A DNA stretch of 48,222 bases, taken from the NCBI RefSeq assembly GCF_007786445.1, contig NZ_VNJI01000057.1, positions 1-48,222 of the forward strand, given 5' to 3'. The position numbers and the translations under genes are program-made. Below, one piece after another: positions 23,889 through 31,429 of the stretch. Under the pieces are notes generated by a model. That model was not told the DNA's origin, did not search any database, and was given only the letters and a program-made list of their open reading frames with translations. The stretch is from Paenibacillus cremeus. Its GTDB lineage: Bacteria > Bacillota > Bacilli > Paenibacillales > NBRC-103111. Position 1 is the first letter of the stretch; each line of letters opens with the position of its first letter.

Positions 23889-24779
23889 TAAATGGTAGCA
23901 CCTTTGTGCAGCGATGCACATCGAAAACCTTGCTAAACGGGGGAACCCTTAGTTCTGACGATACTAAGACAATCCCGTGCTAAACCAATCCAAATAAAGC
24001 GTCCAACTTTAGGTTATACAACTAAACGAGGCTGATTTTATGGAAAACAAATATTATGGGTTCGTTTATGAAACTACAAACCTTATTAACGGAATGAAAT
24101 ATATCGGAAAATGTGTTTTCAAAAGAAAAAATGGTTGGGAAAATTACCTTGGCTCTGGAAGTTATCCACCCAGATAAAGAGAACATTCGAAAAATGCGAG
24201 TATCTCAAATGTCTGGTACAGGTAATCATCAATACCAAAAACCGAAAACACAAAGAATGATTCAATCCGTTAAAGATGCGAATTCTAAGCCGATTATTGT
24301 AAACGGAAATTGTTTACTCAAGTATTTCTGAATGTGCAGCAGCATTGGAAGTACCCATTTCCGTTATCCATTATAGAATCTCTAGCAAAGGCTACCCTGA
24401 TTATCAAGGTTATGGCTGGAAAGCAGACAAAACCATAAACGCAAGGGTAACTAGAATCGAAGTGGACGGACAAATTTACAGTAGCGCAAAAGAATATGCA
24501 AATGCAGCCGGTTTATGTGTGCAATGGGTAAATAGGCTGCTAAGTAGTGATAAACATCCTAATTTTAGACGTTTGGATTGGTAATGCCTAACGACTATCG
24601 AAACCACGCCCCTGAACAGGCGGAAGGGAGTAGAGTAGAATACAAGCGATTGGTATTCGAAACGCAAGGGGGCTTTTACAGGACCGGCTGTAAAAGTTCA
24701 TGATATAGTCTCATCTCTATGGTGACTTAGAGCAGCCGAAAGGCGATATAGGCGTAGCGAACCTATGTGAAGGTATATG
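23889..24779 (+). mobile_element. Group I intron inside nrdE
   Basis: Splice sites are set by the protein: exon 1 ends T23888 (TGT) and exon 2 begins A24780 (ACC), so the intron ends in G24779, as group I introns do. Core parts seen: a P2-like hairpin TGTGCA-GCGA-TGCACA (23905-23920, GNRA loop), a P5-like CTTAGT/ACTAAG pair (23948-23953/23963-23968), a Q-like AATCCCGTGCTAAA, and P7 as GACTAT (24593-24598) with ATAGTC (24705-24710) in TGATATAGTCTCATC. P1 may pair the exon end GTGT with GCAC near 23898. The intron is far more AT-rich than the exons. It carries a broken GIY-YIG endonuclease gene. Confidence 0.92.
24040..24584 (+). pseudogene. Decayed GIY-YIG homing endonuclease of the nrdE intron
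   Basis: Three reading frames hold pieces of one protein. Frame 1 (24040-24177) starts with ATG and reads YYGFVYETTNLINGMKYIGK up to LGSGSY, then runs into a stop at 24175. In the next frame, KENIRKMRVSQMSGTGNHQY continues to NGN, ending at TGA about 24330. The third frame from about 24312 resumes VYSSISECAAALEVPISVIH and runs to TAA 24582 with a second DNA-binding module (IYSSAKEYANAAGLC). The first break looks like an internal deletion that removes the rest of the catalytic domain; the second fits one extra T at about 24310. The gene should be inactive, so the intron probably cannot home itself. AT-rich, unlike its surroundings. Confidence 0.88.
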
Positions 24780-25736
24780 ACCGAAATTTTTCAATTGCAA
24801 GAGACGTCCGAGATCGGCGACTACGGCACTCCGGACATCATACGCCGGGATATCAGCTGCAATCTGGCCTCGCTCAACATCGTGAACGTGATGGAGCATA
24901 AAAAAATCAAGGAATCGGTGCACGCGGGCATGCTCGCGCTGACGGCGGTCAGTGACATGACCAGCATCGCCAACGCTCCGGGTACGGCCAAAGCGAACCG
25001 CGAGCTGCACTCAGTCGGTCTGGGCGCCATGAATTTGCACGGCTATCTGGCCAAAAATAAAATCGCCTATGAAAGCCCGGAAGCGAAGGAATTCGCCCGC
25101 GCCTTCTTCATGGCTTTGAACTTCCACTCGATTGAAAAGAGCATGGAAATTGCACGGGATACAGGCATCACCTTCGAAGGCTTCGAGCAATCGGACTATG
25201 CCAGCGGCAGCTACTTCGACCGCTACCTCCTGAACGACTACCGTCCGGTATCAGAAAAGGTGCAGCAGCTGTTCGAAGGCATCCCGGTTCCATCCCCTGA
25301 CGACTGGGCGGCTCTGAGGACCGCCGTCATGCAGCATGGCCTTTACAACGCCTATAGGCTGGCCATCGCTCCGACGCAGTCTATCAGCTACATTCAAAAT
25401 GCCACATCCAGCGTTATGCCGATTGTGGAGCCGATTGAAACCCGGACGTACGCCAACTCGACGACGTATTATCCGATGCCGTACATGTCGCAGGACAACT
25501 TCTTTTTCTACAAATCGGCCTATCAGATGGACCAGTTCAAGGTACTGGATCTGATCGCGGAAATTCAGCCGCACGTCGATCAGGGTATCTCCACCGTGCT
25601 GCATGTCAACAGCGACGTCACGACGCGGCAGCTGGCCCGCTACTATATTTATGCCGCCCGCAAAGGGTTGAAATCTCTATACTACACGCGGACGAACCGG
25701 TTATCCGTGGAGGAATGCGTTAGCTGTTCCGTATAA
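24780..25736 (+). CDS. nrdE: NrdE, class Ib ribonucleotide reductase large subunit, 3' exon
   Basis: Last 318 codons, starting ACC GAA ATT, which continues the active-site sequence NLC|TEI from exon 1. Further features are DISCNLASLNIVNVMEHKKI, VGLGAMNLHGYLA, IAPTQSISYIQNATSSVMP, TYANSTTYYPMP and the C-terminal redox pair ECVSC near the stop. Spliced with the 5' exon this gives a normal-length NrdE. It is followed by nrdF 37 bases downstream. Confidence 0.93.
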   Translation, partial: TEIFQLQETSEIGDYGTPDIIRRDISCNLASLNIVNVMEHKKIKESVHAGMLALTAVSDMTSIANAPGTAKANRELHSVGLGAMNLHGYLAKNKIAYESPEAKEFARAFFMALNFHSIEKSMEIARDTGITFEGFEQSDYASGSYFDRYLLNDYRPVSEKVQQLFEGIPVPSPDDWAALRTAVMQHGLYNAYRLAIAPTQSISYIQNATSSVMPIVEPIETRTYANSTTYYPMPYMSQDNFFFYKSAYQMDQFKVLDLIAEIQPHVDQGISTVLHVNSDVTTRQLARYYIYAARKGLKSLYYTRTNRLSVEECVSCSV

Positions 25737-25773
25737 AGGGAAATGGACAAGGATAAGGATAGGTGAACCGATC

Positions 25774-26742
25774 ATGACCGTCATGAAAGCCGTCAACTGG
25801 AACCGGCCGGACGATGATTTCTCGATTACGTTCTGGAATCAGAACATTATGCAGTTTTGGACCGACGAGGAAATTCCGTTATCCGACGACAAAAAGTCGT
25901 GGAACGAGCTCAGCGAGGACGAGCGTGCGCTGTATATGAAGGTGCTGGGCGGCTTGACGCTGCTCGATACGGTGCAGGGCGGCGTCGGCATGCCGAAAAT
26001 ATTGGAGCACGTCGACGGACTGCAGCGCAAAGCGGTACTCGGGTTTATGGGCATGATGGAGCAAATCCACGCCAAATCGTACAGCAGCATCTTCACCACG
26101 CTCGCGACGGGCGAAGAAATCGACCGCGTCTTCCGCTGGGTGGAGGAGAACCCATGCCTGCAGACGAAGGCGGAGACGGTGTCGCGTTTTTATCAAGGCA
26201 TCCACACGCCTAAGGATCTGTATTTGGCCATGGCAGCTTCGGTGCTGCTGGAAAGCTACTTGTTCTACAGCGGCTTCTTCTTCCCGCTCTATTTGGCCGG
26301 ACAAGGAAAAATGACGAGCAGCGGCGAGATCATCGACCTCATCCTGCGAGACGAGAGCATCCACGGCCTTTACGTCGGCGTACTGGCACAGGAGCAGTTC
26401 GCCAAGCTGGAGCCGGCGGAACAGCAAGAGGCGTTGGACACGTTCCACGAGCTGCTGCGCACGCTGCACGCGAACGAGGAGCGGTACACCGAGGAGCTCT
26501 ATGGCACAATCGGTCTGACGGAGGAAGTGAGGAAGTTCGTGCGCTACAACGCGAATAAAGCGCTCATGAACCTCGGTCTGGAGCCTCTGTTCCCAGAGGA
26601 GGACGTGAACCCGATCGTCTTCAACGGCATCAGCACCCGCACCAAGCAGCATGATTTTTTCTCGAAAAAAGGCAATGGCTATATCCGCACCATTCATGTA
26701 GAGCCGCTGAAGGACGAAGATTTCAACTTCAATATGGGCTAA
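25774..26742 (+). CDS. nrdF: NrdF, class Ib ribonucleotide reductase small subunit
   Basis: 322 residues; the ferritin-like subunit that holds the dimetal-tyrosyl radical. Metal ligands are Asp65 (LLDTVQGG), Glu96 and His99 (EQIHAKSYSSIF), Glu160 (LLESYLFYSG), Glu194 and His197 (RDESIHG); the radical tyrosine is Tyr103. Typical end: MG after VEPLKDEDFNFN. Start ATG 25774 has GGTGA upstream. Last gene of the nrdIEF operon, with a terminator at 26765, and so under NrdR and the B12 riboswitch. Confidence 0.95.
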   Translation: MTVMKAVNWNRPDDDFSITFWNQNIMQFWTDEEIPLSDDKKSWNELSEDERALYMKVLGGLTLLDTVQGGVGMPKILEHVDGLQRKAVLGFMGMMEQIHAKSYSSIFTTLATGEEIDRVFRWVEENPCLQTKAETVSRFYQGIHTPKDLYLAMAASVLLESYLFYSGFFFPLYLAGQGKMTSSGEIIDLILRDESIHGLYVGVLAQEQFAKLEPAEQQEALDTFHELLRTLHANEERYTEELYGTIGLTEEVRKFVRYNANKALMNLGLEPLFPEEDVNPIVFNGISTRTKQHDFFSKKGNGYIRTIHVEPLKDEDFNFNMG

Positions 26743-26764
26743 CCCCAAATAGGTATATAGATGA

Positions 26765-26814
26765 AGAAACCTGCCTAAGGAGAGGCTTCGCTCTTCTCGG
26801 ACAGGTTTCTTTTT
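26765..26814 (+). terminator. Terminator of the nrdIEF operon
   Basis: AGAAACCTG (26765-26773) pairs with CAGGTTTCT (26802-26810), with GAGAG/CTCTT inside, followed by a T-run. Confidence 0.85.
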
Positions 26815-26955
26815 ATCTCCCATGCTTCGCAGCCGCGACTGATTCAAAAGGAGGATACCTAAGACATTGGAACTATGATATAGTGGGTTTATTCAGATAT
26901 ATTTGATGTGAAATTGACAATACTTAGGCAAAACGACCTATTGAAAGGGTGTTTG

Positions 26956-27348
26956 ATGATGACGACTTCTATAGACAATTTAATCCGGAAGATGTCCAAA
27001 TACGTCGCATTCGGCAACCCGGTTTCGGCTGGTTCGGTAGTGAGCCAACGCCTCTCCGATCCCCGAATCCCGATGCTGGCGTATTACTTAACCATGCAGA
27101 GCAAGAATGAGCAAGAACAGTATTACCACGAGGTGTGGCTCAAGAAGGAAGGCTCGTTCGCTATTACGGAAGCATGGTATAAGGAGAGCAATGTCACCCG
27201 CAAGCTGCTGCAGGACAACCTGTCGCATGACCAGCTGCAGCGCTCGATCGGTGAAGAGGATTACAGCAATATCGTGCTGCGGATTACGGAGATCATCAAG
27301 AAATACGAGAAGCAAGACTGGCGTCCCCAATCCCGGCGTGTCCAATAA
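26956..27348 (+). CDS. Hypothetical protein, mostly helical
   Basis: About 130 residues. Start ATG 26956 has AAAGGG 6 bases upstream; the open frame runs further upstream without a ribosome site. Sequence features: YVAFGNPVSAGSVVSQRLSD, LAYYLTMQSKNEQEQYYHEV, LLQDNLSHDQLQRSIGEED, a charged amphipathic C-terminus. No signal peptide, membrane segment or known motif is seen. It stands between nrdF's terminator and a convergent gene. I do not recognise the family. Confidence 0.65.
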   Translation: MMTTSIDNLIRKMSKYVAFGNPVSAGSVVSQRLSDPRIPMLAYYLTMQSKNEQEQYYHEVWLKKEGSFAITEAWYKESNVTRKLLQDNLSHDQLQRSIGEEDYSNIVLRITEIIKKYEKQDWRPQSRRVQ

Positions 27349-27355
27349 AGCTTTC

Positions 27356-27745
27356 TTAGCTTGAGCCCGGTTGGTGGCGCCTCCGCCAGGAGCCTCCGGG
27401 AATCAGCGGACAGCCGCGGGAATCTTCCCAGACATACACCCAGCCTTCAAGTCCCTCATCCCTGGCATCGCGAACCCAAACCCGCTCGTAATCATTGAGC
27501 TGTCCGGGACCGTAATAGTCCTCGAGCTCATCCATTCGTTCCAATCCCTCAGGCGTAACTAGCAGCCATTCGCCTTCCACCGGCAGGCAATTTTCCGCAT
27601 CCGACAGGACCAGCCCAGGATATGTCCCGTAGTCGTAGAGAAAGCCGCGAACCGCCCCGGCTCGCACCGACAGCAGATACGGAGCCACTACATGGTGATT
27701 CGACTGTCCGACGAGCAGCGTACCATACACAAACACAGAGATCAT
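27356..27745 (-). CDS. Gamma-glutamylcyclotransferase-like (AIG2/YtfP family) protein
   Basis: About 129 residues. The family start VFVYGTLLVGQSNHHV is followed by YDYGTYPGLVL and VEGEWLLVTPEGLERMDELE, where a glutamate acts in known members, and then YERVWVRDA. These enzymes remove gamma-glutamyl groups as 5-oxoproline; the substrate here is unknown. Start ATG 27745 has GGGCGGG upstream; the TTG/ATG upstream to 27787 lacks such a site. Convergent with the hypothetical gene at 26956, with only 7 bases between stop codons. Confidence 0.8.
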   Translation of the reverse strand: MISVFVYGTLLVGQSNHHVVAPYLLSVRAGAVRGFLYDYGTYPGLVLSDAENCLPVEGEWLLVTPEGLERMDELEDYYGPGQLNDYERVWVRDARDEGLEGWVYVWEDSRGCPLIPGGSWRRRHQPGSS

Positions 27746-27938
27746 GACACCCGCCCTTTCCTCTTTGTTAATAAACAGCTTCAGCAACCTAGTCCCGAGA
27801 CTGGCAGCCTTCGTGCTGGAGCCCTAGCCTTGAACCTCTCTCCTACCTGCGGCATACCCTAATATATCCGCTACTGTTGACAACCGACATCGCTATGTAC
27901 GATGTAACGGTTGCAACAGGATCAAAGGAGGGAGCCGC

Positions 27939-28079
27939 TTGTTAAGTCCAGACGATGCGAACAAAATTATTCGCTTTTTATCCGCCGCTTATTATTGTAC
28001 CGATTCCGAGGAAGCCCGAAAGGAATTCAATCGGTTAGCCAATGAACTGCGGAAAGCTTCAGGGCAGCCGGAGGAGTAA
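27939..28079 (+). CDS. Small hypothetical protein (46 aa)
   Basis: TTG to TAA beginning MLSPDDANKIIRFLSAAYYC, then a charged helix. AAAGGAGG (27925-27932) sits 6 bases before the TTG, an excellent ribosome site, and a plausible plus-strand terminator lies downstream at 28163. I do not recognise the protein. Confidence 0.6.
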   Translation: MLSPDDANKIIRFLSAAYYCTDSEEARKEFNRLANELRKASGQPEE

Positions 28080-28162
28080 ATAAGCCTGTTAAGGGCACGC
28101 TCATTATCATTTGTACAACAACGAGGTCATTCCCGACATCAAAAAGTAACGCCAACGCAAAA

Positions 28163-28215
28163 GCCGTTTCTCTACCCGCAGAATAATGGTCGAGGAGCGG
28201 CCTTTTTTATTTTTC
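28163..28215 (+). terminator. Terminator after the 46-residue gene
   Basis: GCCGTTTCTC (28163-28172) pairs with GAGGAGCGGC (28192-28201) with two wobble pairs; loop of 19 bases; followed by TTTTTTATTTTT. Confidence 0.6.
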
Positions 28216-28225
28216 GGCAGGAATA

Positions 28226-28256
28226 GAAAAAAGCCAAAAGCGTCCACTTCTGGCTG
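28226..28256 (-). terminator. Terminator of the CD3324-family gene
   Basis: On the minus strand AGCCAGAAG pairs with CTTTTGGCT (one mismatch in 9), followed by a T6 run. It lies about 50 bases after the stop of the gene at 28303. Confidence 0.75.
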
Positions 28257-28302
28257 TTTCTCCCGCTCCGATCCGGAGCTATATATATTAACCTGTTGGT
28301 CG

Positions 28303-28611
28303 TTAATGCATTGAAGACGCCGCTTCCTGCTGTCTGGTTGTGAGCCCGCGCGTTTTTACAATGATTTTGCGAATGCTGTCCTCCGACAGATGGAACTGAC
28401 GGATCAGCTCAGTCACGCTGTGACCGTTCTGGTATAACCGGTAAATCTCATGGTTTCGGCGCAAAATCGATTGCCGCGTGCCGTTGTTCTCGCCCCAGCC
28501 TGCGCGTGTCTGTTCCTTTTTCGGAATATAAATGATCTCGCCCTGGATGTAATCCTGCAGCTGCTTCAGCAGGCTAGCAGGCAAAATGTCCTTCCCGTTC
28601 TTGTACCCCAC
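28303..28611 (-). CDS. CD3324-family helix-turn-helix protein
   Basis: 102 residues, beginning MGYKNGKDILPASLLKQLQD, with IYIPKKEQTRAGWGENNGTR and a C-terminal helix-turn-helix (HSVTELIRQFHLSEDSIRKI). These proteins resemble the Mor family of phage transcription activators and are widespread in Bacillota; the function is unknown. Start is GTG 28611 with AAAGGAGG about 10 bases upstream. It follows a long leader with three short ORFs and two terminators, and a 32-codon ORF overlaps its first codons. Confidence 0.8.
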   Translation of the reverse strand: MGYKNGKDILPASLLKQLQDYIQGEIIYIPKKEQTRAGWGENNGTRQSILRRNHEIYRLYQNGHSVTELIRQFHLSEDSIRKIIVKTRGLTTRQQEAASSMH

Positions 28612-28672
28612 CGATGAAAGCCTCCTTTCGTGCCGTGTTGAAACCGAGCCTCGAAAGTATCAGCATTTTCAT
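28574..28672 (-). CDS. Short ORF overlapping the start of the CD3324-family gene (32 aa)
   Basis: ATG 28672 is preceded by AGGAGGTG (7-base gap), a very strong site. It begins MKMLILSRLGFNTARK and ends in the next gene's first 38 bases in another frame. It may be a translated leader that couples to the CD3324 gene. No homology can be judged. Confidence 0.4.
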   Translation of the reverse strand: MKMLILSRLGFNTARKEAFIGGVQEREGHFAC

Positions 28673-28717
28673 CTTCACACCTCCTGAGCGATTGCCTATG
28701 GCAAACCACCCTTGGAA

Positions 28718-28746
28718 TAAAAAAAACACGATCTACCACATCGTGC
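28718..28746 (-). terminator. Terminator after the 17-residue micro-ORF
   Basis: On the minus strand CACGAT pairs with ATCGTG (loop of 7), followed by a T8 run. It isolates the micro-ORF at 28801 from the CD3324 gene or acts as an attenuator. Confidence 0.75.
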
Positions 28747-28800
28747 CCGAATGCTTTTTCTATGTCATTTCAGGTGACGGTGATTGGAGAAAATGCATAT

Positions 28801-28854
28801 TCACTTGCGAGCAAACCCCATACGTTTTTTAACTGCGCTTGTAAACAAATTCAT
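28801..28854 (-). CDS. Possible micro-ORF (17 aa, cationic)
   Basis: Reads MNLFTSAVKKRMGFARK, an amphipathic cationic peptide. GAAAGGAGTG lies about 10 bases before the ATG and a strong terminator 55 bases after the stop. It may encode a real peptide or act as an attenuator leader; sequence alone does not decide. Confidence 0.4.
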   Translation of the reverse strand: MNLFTSAVKKRMGFARK

Positions 28855-28996
28855 TTTACCTGCACTCCTTTCACCTGAGTTTTGTTATAGTTGTTGAACC
28901 TGAATTTATTTAACCATACTTTCCCAATTCTGTCCAGTTGAACGGAACCTGACGGGAGCAAGTAGGGAGGAAAGACCTAGGGACGCCTAATTCGTA

Positions 28997-29050
28997 TAAA
29001 AGGGAGCCCGAAGGCCCCCCCGGTAATACCGGGCCTCTGCTTACGCAGAG
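28997..29050 (-). terminator. Three tandem hairpins ending in a UUCG terminator
   Basis: In minus-strand order: CTCTGC-GTAA-GCAGAG (29050-29035), CCCGGTATTACCGGG (29033-29019) and GGGGGCC-TTCG-GGCTCCC (29019-29002) followed by TTTTAT. The stop codon of one micro-ORF falls in the loop of the first hairpin. The last is a good terminator; the whole looks like an attenuator. Confidence 0.6.
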
Positions 29051-29076
29051 ACCACCTCAGTATTTGTTGTAATCAT
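29041..29076 (-). CDS. Possible leader peptide (11 aa)
   Basis: MITTNTEVVSA, ATG 29076 to TAA. GAAAGGAG lies 12 bases before it. The same site is better spaced (5 bases) for GTG 29083 in another frame, which reads MNNDYNKY to 29057. The pairing of a tiny ORF with hairpins and a terminator fits a leader peptide, but neither reading is proven. Confidence 0.35.
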   Translation of the reverse strand: MITTNTEVVSA

Positions 29077-29194
29077 TGTTCACGATCACTCCTTTCCTTT
29101 AGCGTCAGCTGGCCGGCTACAACCTTATTAACTCATATTGCGCGTCCAGCAGCAAGGTGTCAGAATGATTATAACGATTTATTCCTAGCCGAAT

Positions 29195-29983
29195 TTAAAA
29201 CCCTTGCTTCTTCAGCCAGTTGGCGCATACATCCGTCCATGTACGAACCTGCGGATGCTCTTCGGCCAGCCCCAGCCCATGCCGTCCGCTCTCATACACA
29301 TGCAGCTCGAACGGAACTTGATTCTGGCTTAATGCGGAAGCGTAAACCAGCGCATTGGCGACCGGCACCGCAGCGTCATCGGCCGTGTGCCAAATAAAGG
29401 CCGGAGGCGTATCCTCCGTGACTTGATTTTCGCTGGACATCAGCTCCACGAGCGCCGGATCGGCCGGCTCCCCAAGCAGATTCGCTTTGGAACCGCTATG
29501 GAACTGGCTTTGGAACGTGATGACCGGATAGCACAACACCTGCACATCCGGCCGCGAGCTCTCGCGCTCAATCGGATCTTCCGCAGCCGCGTTGCCCAGA
29601 TCATAGTGCGTGCTGGCGCTGGAGGCCAAGTGTCCTCCGGCGGAGAAGCCGAGGATTCCGACCCGCTTCGGGTCGATGTTCCACTCGGCGGCGTGGTGCC
29701 GCACGGTCCGGATCGCCCGCTGGGCATCCATCAGTGGATTAGGGTGACGATACGGCGCAACCCGGTAATGCAGGACGACGGCGGAGATGCCCAGTGTATT
29801 CAGCCATTGTGCCACCGGATCGCCTTCATGCGGGGCTCTTCTTGCATACCCGCCGCCCGGGCAGACAACGACTACAGCCGTAGGTGTCTCACTTGGGATC
29901 AAAAAAGGGACCAGCGTCGGTACATCTTCGGCTTCATTACCTAGTGCATTGGGAGTGCCTCCCGGCCATAGCAGCATACTCAT
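29195..29983 (-). CDS. Alpha/beta-hydrolase, probable acetyl-xylan-type esterase
   Basis: About 262 residues. The oxyanion loop is in VVVVCPGGGYARRAPHEGD, the nucleophile elbow is GFSAGG, the acid lies in HTADDAAVPV and the catalytic histidine in YESGRHGLG. This is the BD-FAE/acetyl-esterase layout of Paenibacillus enzymes that deacetylate plant oligosaccharides. There is no signal peptide, so it acts inside the cell. Start ATG 29983 has AGGAGG 9 bases upstream; TTG 29989 is too close to that site. It is a single gene downstream of the MFS transporter. Confidence 0.83.
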   Translation of the reverse strand: MSMLLWPGGTPNALGNEAEDVPTLVPFLIPSETPTAVVVVCPGGGYARRAPHEGDPVAQWLNTLGISAVVLHYRVAPYRHPNPLMDAQRAIRTVRHHAAEWNIDPKRVGILGFSAGGHLASSASTHYDLGNAAAEDPIERESSRPDVQVLCYPVITFQSQFHSGSKANLLGEPADPALVELMSSENQVTEDTPPAFIWHTADDAAVPVANALVYASALSQNQVPFELHVYESGRHGLGLAEEHPQVRTWTDVCANWLKKQGF

Positions 29984-30073
29984 CTTCAAGCTACCTCCTC
30001 ATAGTGTGAACTCATAGAAAAGCATACTACAAGCCCTAAGCGGATTGAAGGATAATTTTCCACCCACCCCTCT

Positions 30074-31309
30074 CTACTGCGCCAATGCAGGCTCCGTCCC
30101 GTGACTTGGGCGCTCCATGTGCTTTTCCCCCGACCGATAGCACGTTGTACTAAGCAGCGAGAGGACGCCAACCACGATAAACAAAGGCAGCATGCCCCAA
30201 TGAGACAGCAGCGGCATCCCCACGAGCGGTCCGGCGAACCGGCCAAGCTCACGGAACGTTTGCGCGCCGAAGTACGCTCCCCGCAGCTTTTCCGGAGCGA
30301 TCATATCCGTCAAGGCATTCCCGGCCGGGAAGCACAGCACCTCTCCGATCGAGAAAACGACCATCGCAGCAATCATCGCCCACCAAGAGTCCGCCAGGGC
30401 GAACCCTAGCCCGCCCAGCGCGTACAGCACGTTACCAGCCTTCACCGACACGAGAGGAGACCGCTTCTCGCTCCAGAATGTCAGCGGGATTTGGCAGCAG
30501 ATGACGGTCAAGCCATTGGTAGTCATAAGCCAGGAATACAGCCAGACCCCCTTGTCAAAATGATCAGCCACAAACGGCGCCATCGTCGACAGCTGCGAAT
30601 AAGTGAACTGCATTAAGATCCCGCCCAGCAAAAACCACAGCAAAGCGCGGTCCCGAGCGACCGTCTGCAGCGCTAGCCCCAACGTGATTGGCTCTTTGTG
30701 CACCGTATGGGTCGAATCCTCCGAATCCTTAACATTGTATATTTTTAGCAAGATAAACAAAGCGAAGGCGTACAGCGCATAAAAAGCGCCCGTCACCACA
30801 AACGCCGCATCCCCGCCATTCAGGCCCATTAGCGCCCCGACGATCGGACCGATGGCGAAGCCCACGTTGTTCCAGGTGTAGCGGATCGAATACGCGCGCA
30901 CCCGGCGCTCACTAGGCGTCAAGTCGCTGATCAGCGCTACCGACACCGGCTCAAAGCTCGAGCGGCACAGCCCGTTAAGCACATTGAGCAGCACGAACAA
31001 CGGGGTATATGTATTCCATGCGAACAGGAAAAAGACCGCCGCCCACAGCCACAGCGACACATTCAAAATGCGCAGCCGCCCCCACTTGTCGGAGAGCGCT
31101 CCCCCGAAAAAACCGAAGAGCATCCCTGCCAGCGCCCCCGCTCCGACGGTAAAGCCAATGCCTGCGGGGCTCATATCCGTATGCTTCGCCAAAAAGATCG
31201 TCAGAAACGGAACCGTCATCGACGTCGCAATGCGTGACATGGCCGTTCCCGCGAATAAACATTGGACGATAGGGTGAAACGAAAACGCCGATTTTTCCGC
31301 TTTCTTCAT
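30074..31309 (-). CDS. MFS multidrug-type transporter
   Basis: 411 residues, twelve hydrophobic helices. Motif A is clear: GGALSDKWGRLRIL, and the helix-5 region NNVGFAIGPIVGALMGLNGG resembles the antiporter motif C. These suggest proton-coupled drug or sugar efflux. The tail is hydrophilic. Start ATG 31309 has GAGAGG some 15 bases upstream, so the start is slightly uncertain. It lies 90 bases upstream of the esterase in the same direction, possibly as one unit. Confidence 0.83.
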   Translation of the reverse strand: MKKAEKSAFSFHPIVQCLFAGTAMSRIATSMTVPFLTIFLAKHTDMSPAGIGFTVGAGALAGMLFGFFGGALSDKWGRLRILNVSLWLWAAVFFLFAWNTYTPLFVLLNVLNGLCRSSFEPVSVALISDLTPSERRVRAYSIRYTWNNVGFAIGPIVGALMGLNGGDAAFVVTGAFYALYAFALFILLKIYNVKDSEDSTHTVHKEPITLGLALQTVARDRALLWFLLGGILMQFTYSQLSTMAPFVADHFDKGVWLYSWLMTTNGLTVICCQIPLTFWSEKRSPLVSVKAGNVLYALGGLGFALADSWWAMIAAMVVFSIGEVLCFPAGNALTDMIAPEKLRGAYFGAQTFRELGRFAGPLVGMPLLSHWGMLPLFIVVGVLSLLSTTCYRSGEKHMERPSHGTEPALAQ

Positions 31310-31429
31310 GCGCTAATGCTCATCCTCTCTTTGAAAAACCGGTTTAATCAATTCTTTTGCTAACAAATTATAGGGGATATGTTAAACTAGGACAAGAAAA
31401 AATGTGTCGAAAAAAGGGGGCATTAGGCT

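Noticed and set aside
22761..23891. nrdE as a truncated pseudogene ending at TAA 23889-23891
   Set aside because: The missing C-terminal part resumes in frame after a group I intron, and the spliced product has normal length.
25879..26847. 322-codon open frame on the minus strand
   Set aside because: Antisense to nrdF, Arg/Leu/His-rich shadow with no ribosome site.
28614..28832. 72-codon plus-strand frame near 28.7 kb
   Set aside because: Low-quality composition, no ribosome site, and it covers the terminator and micro-ORFs of the minus strand.
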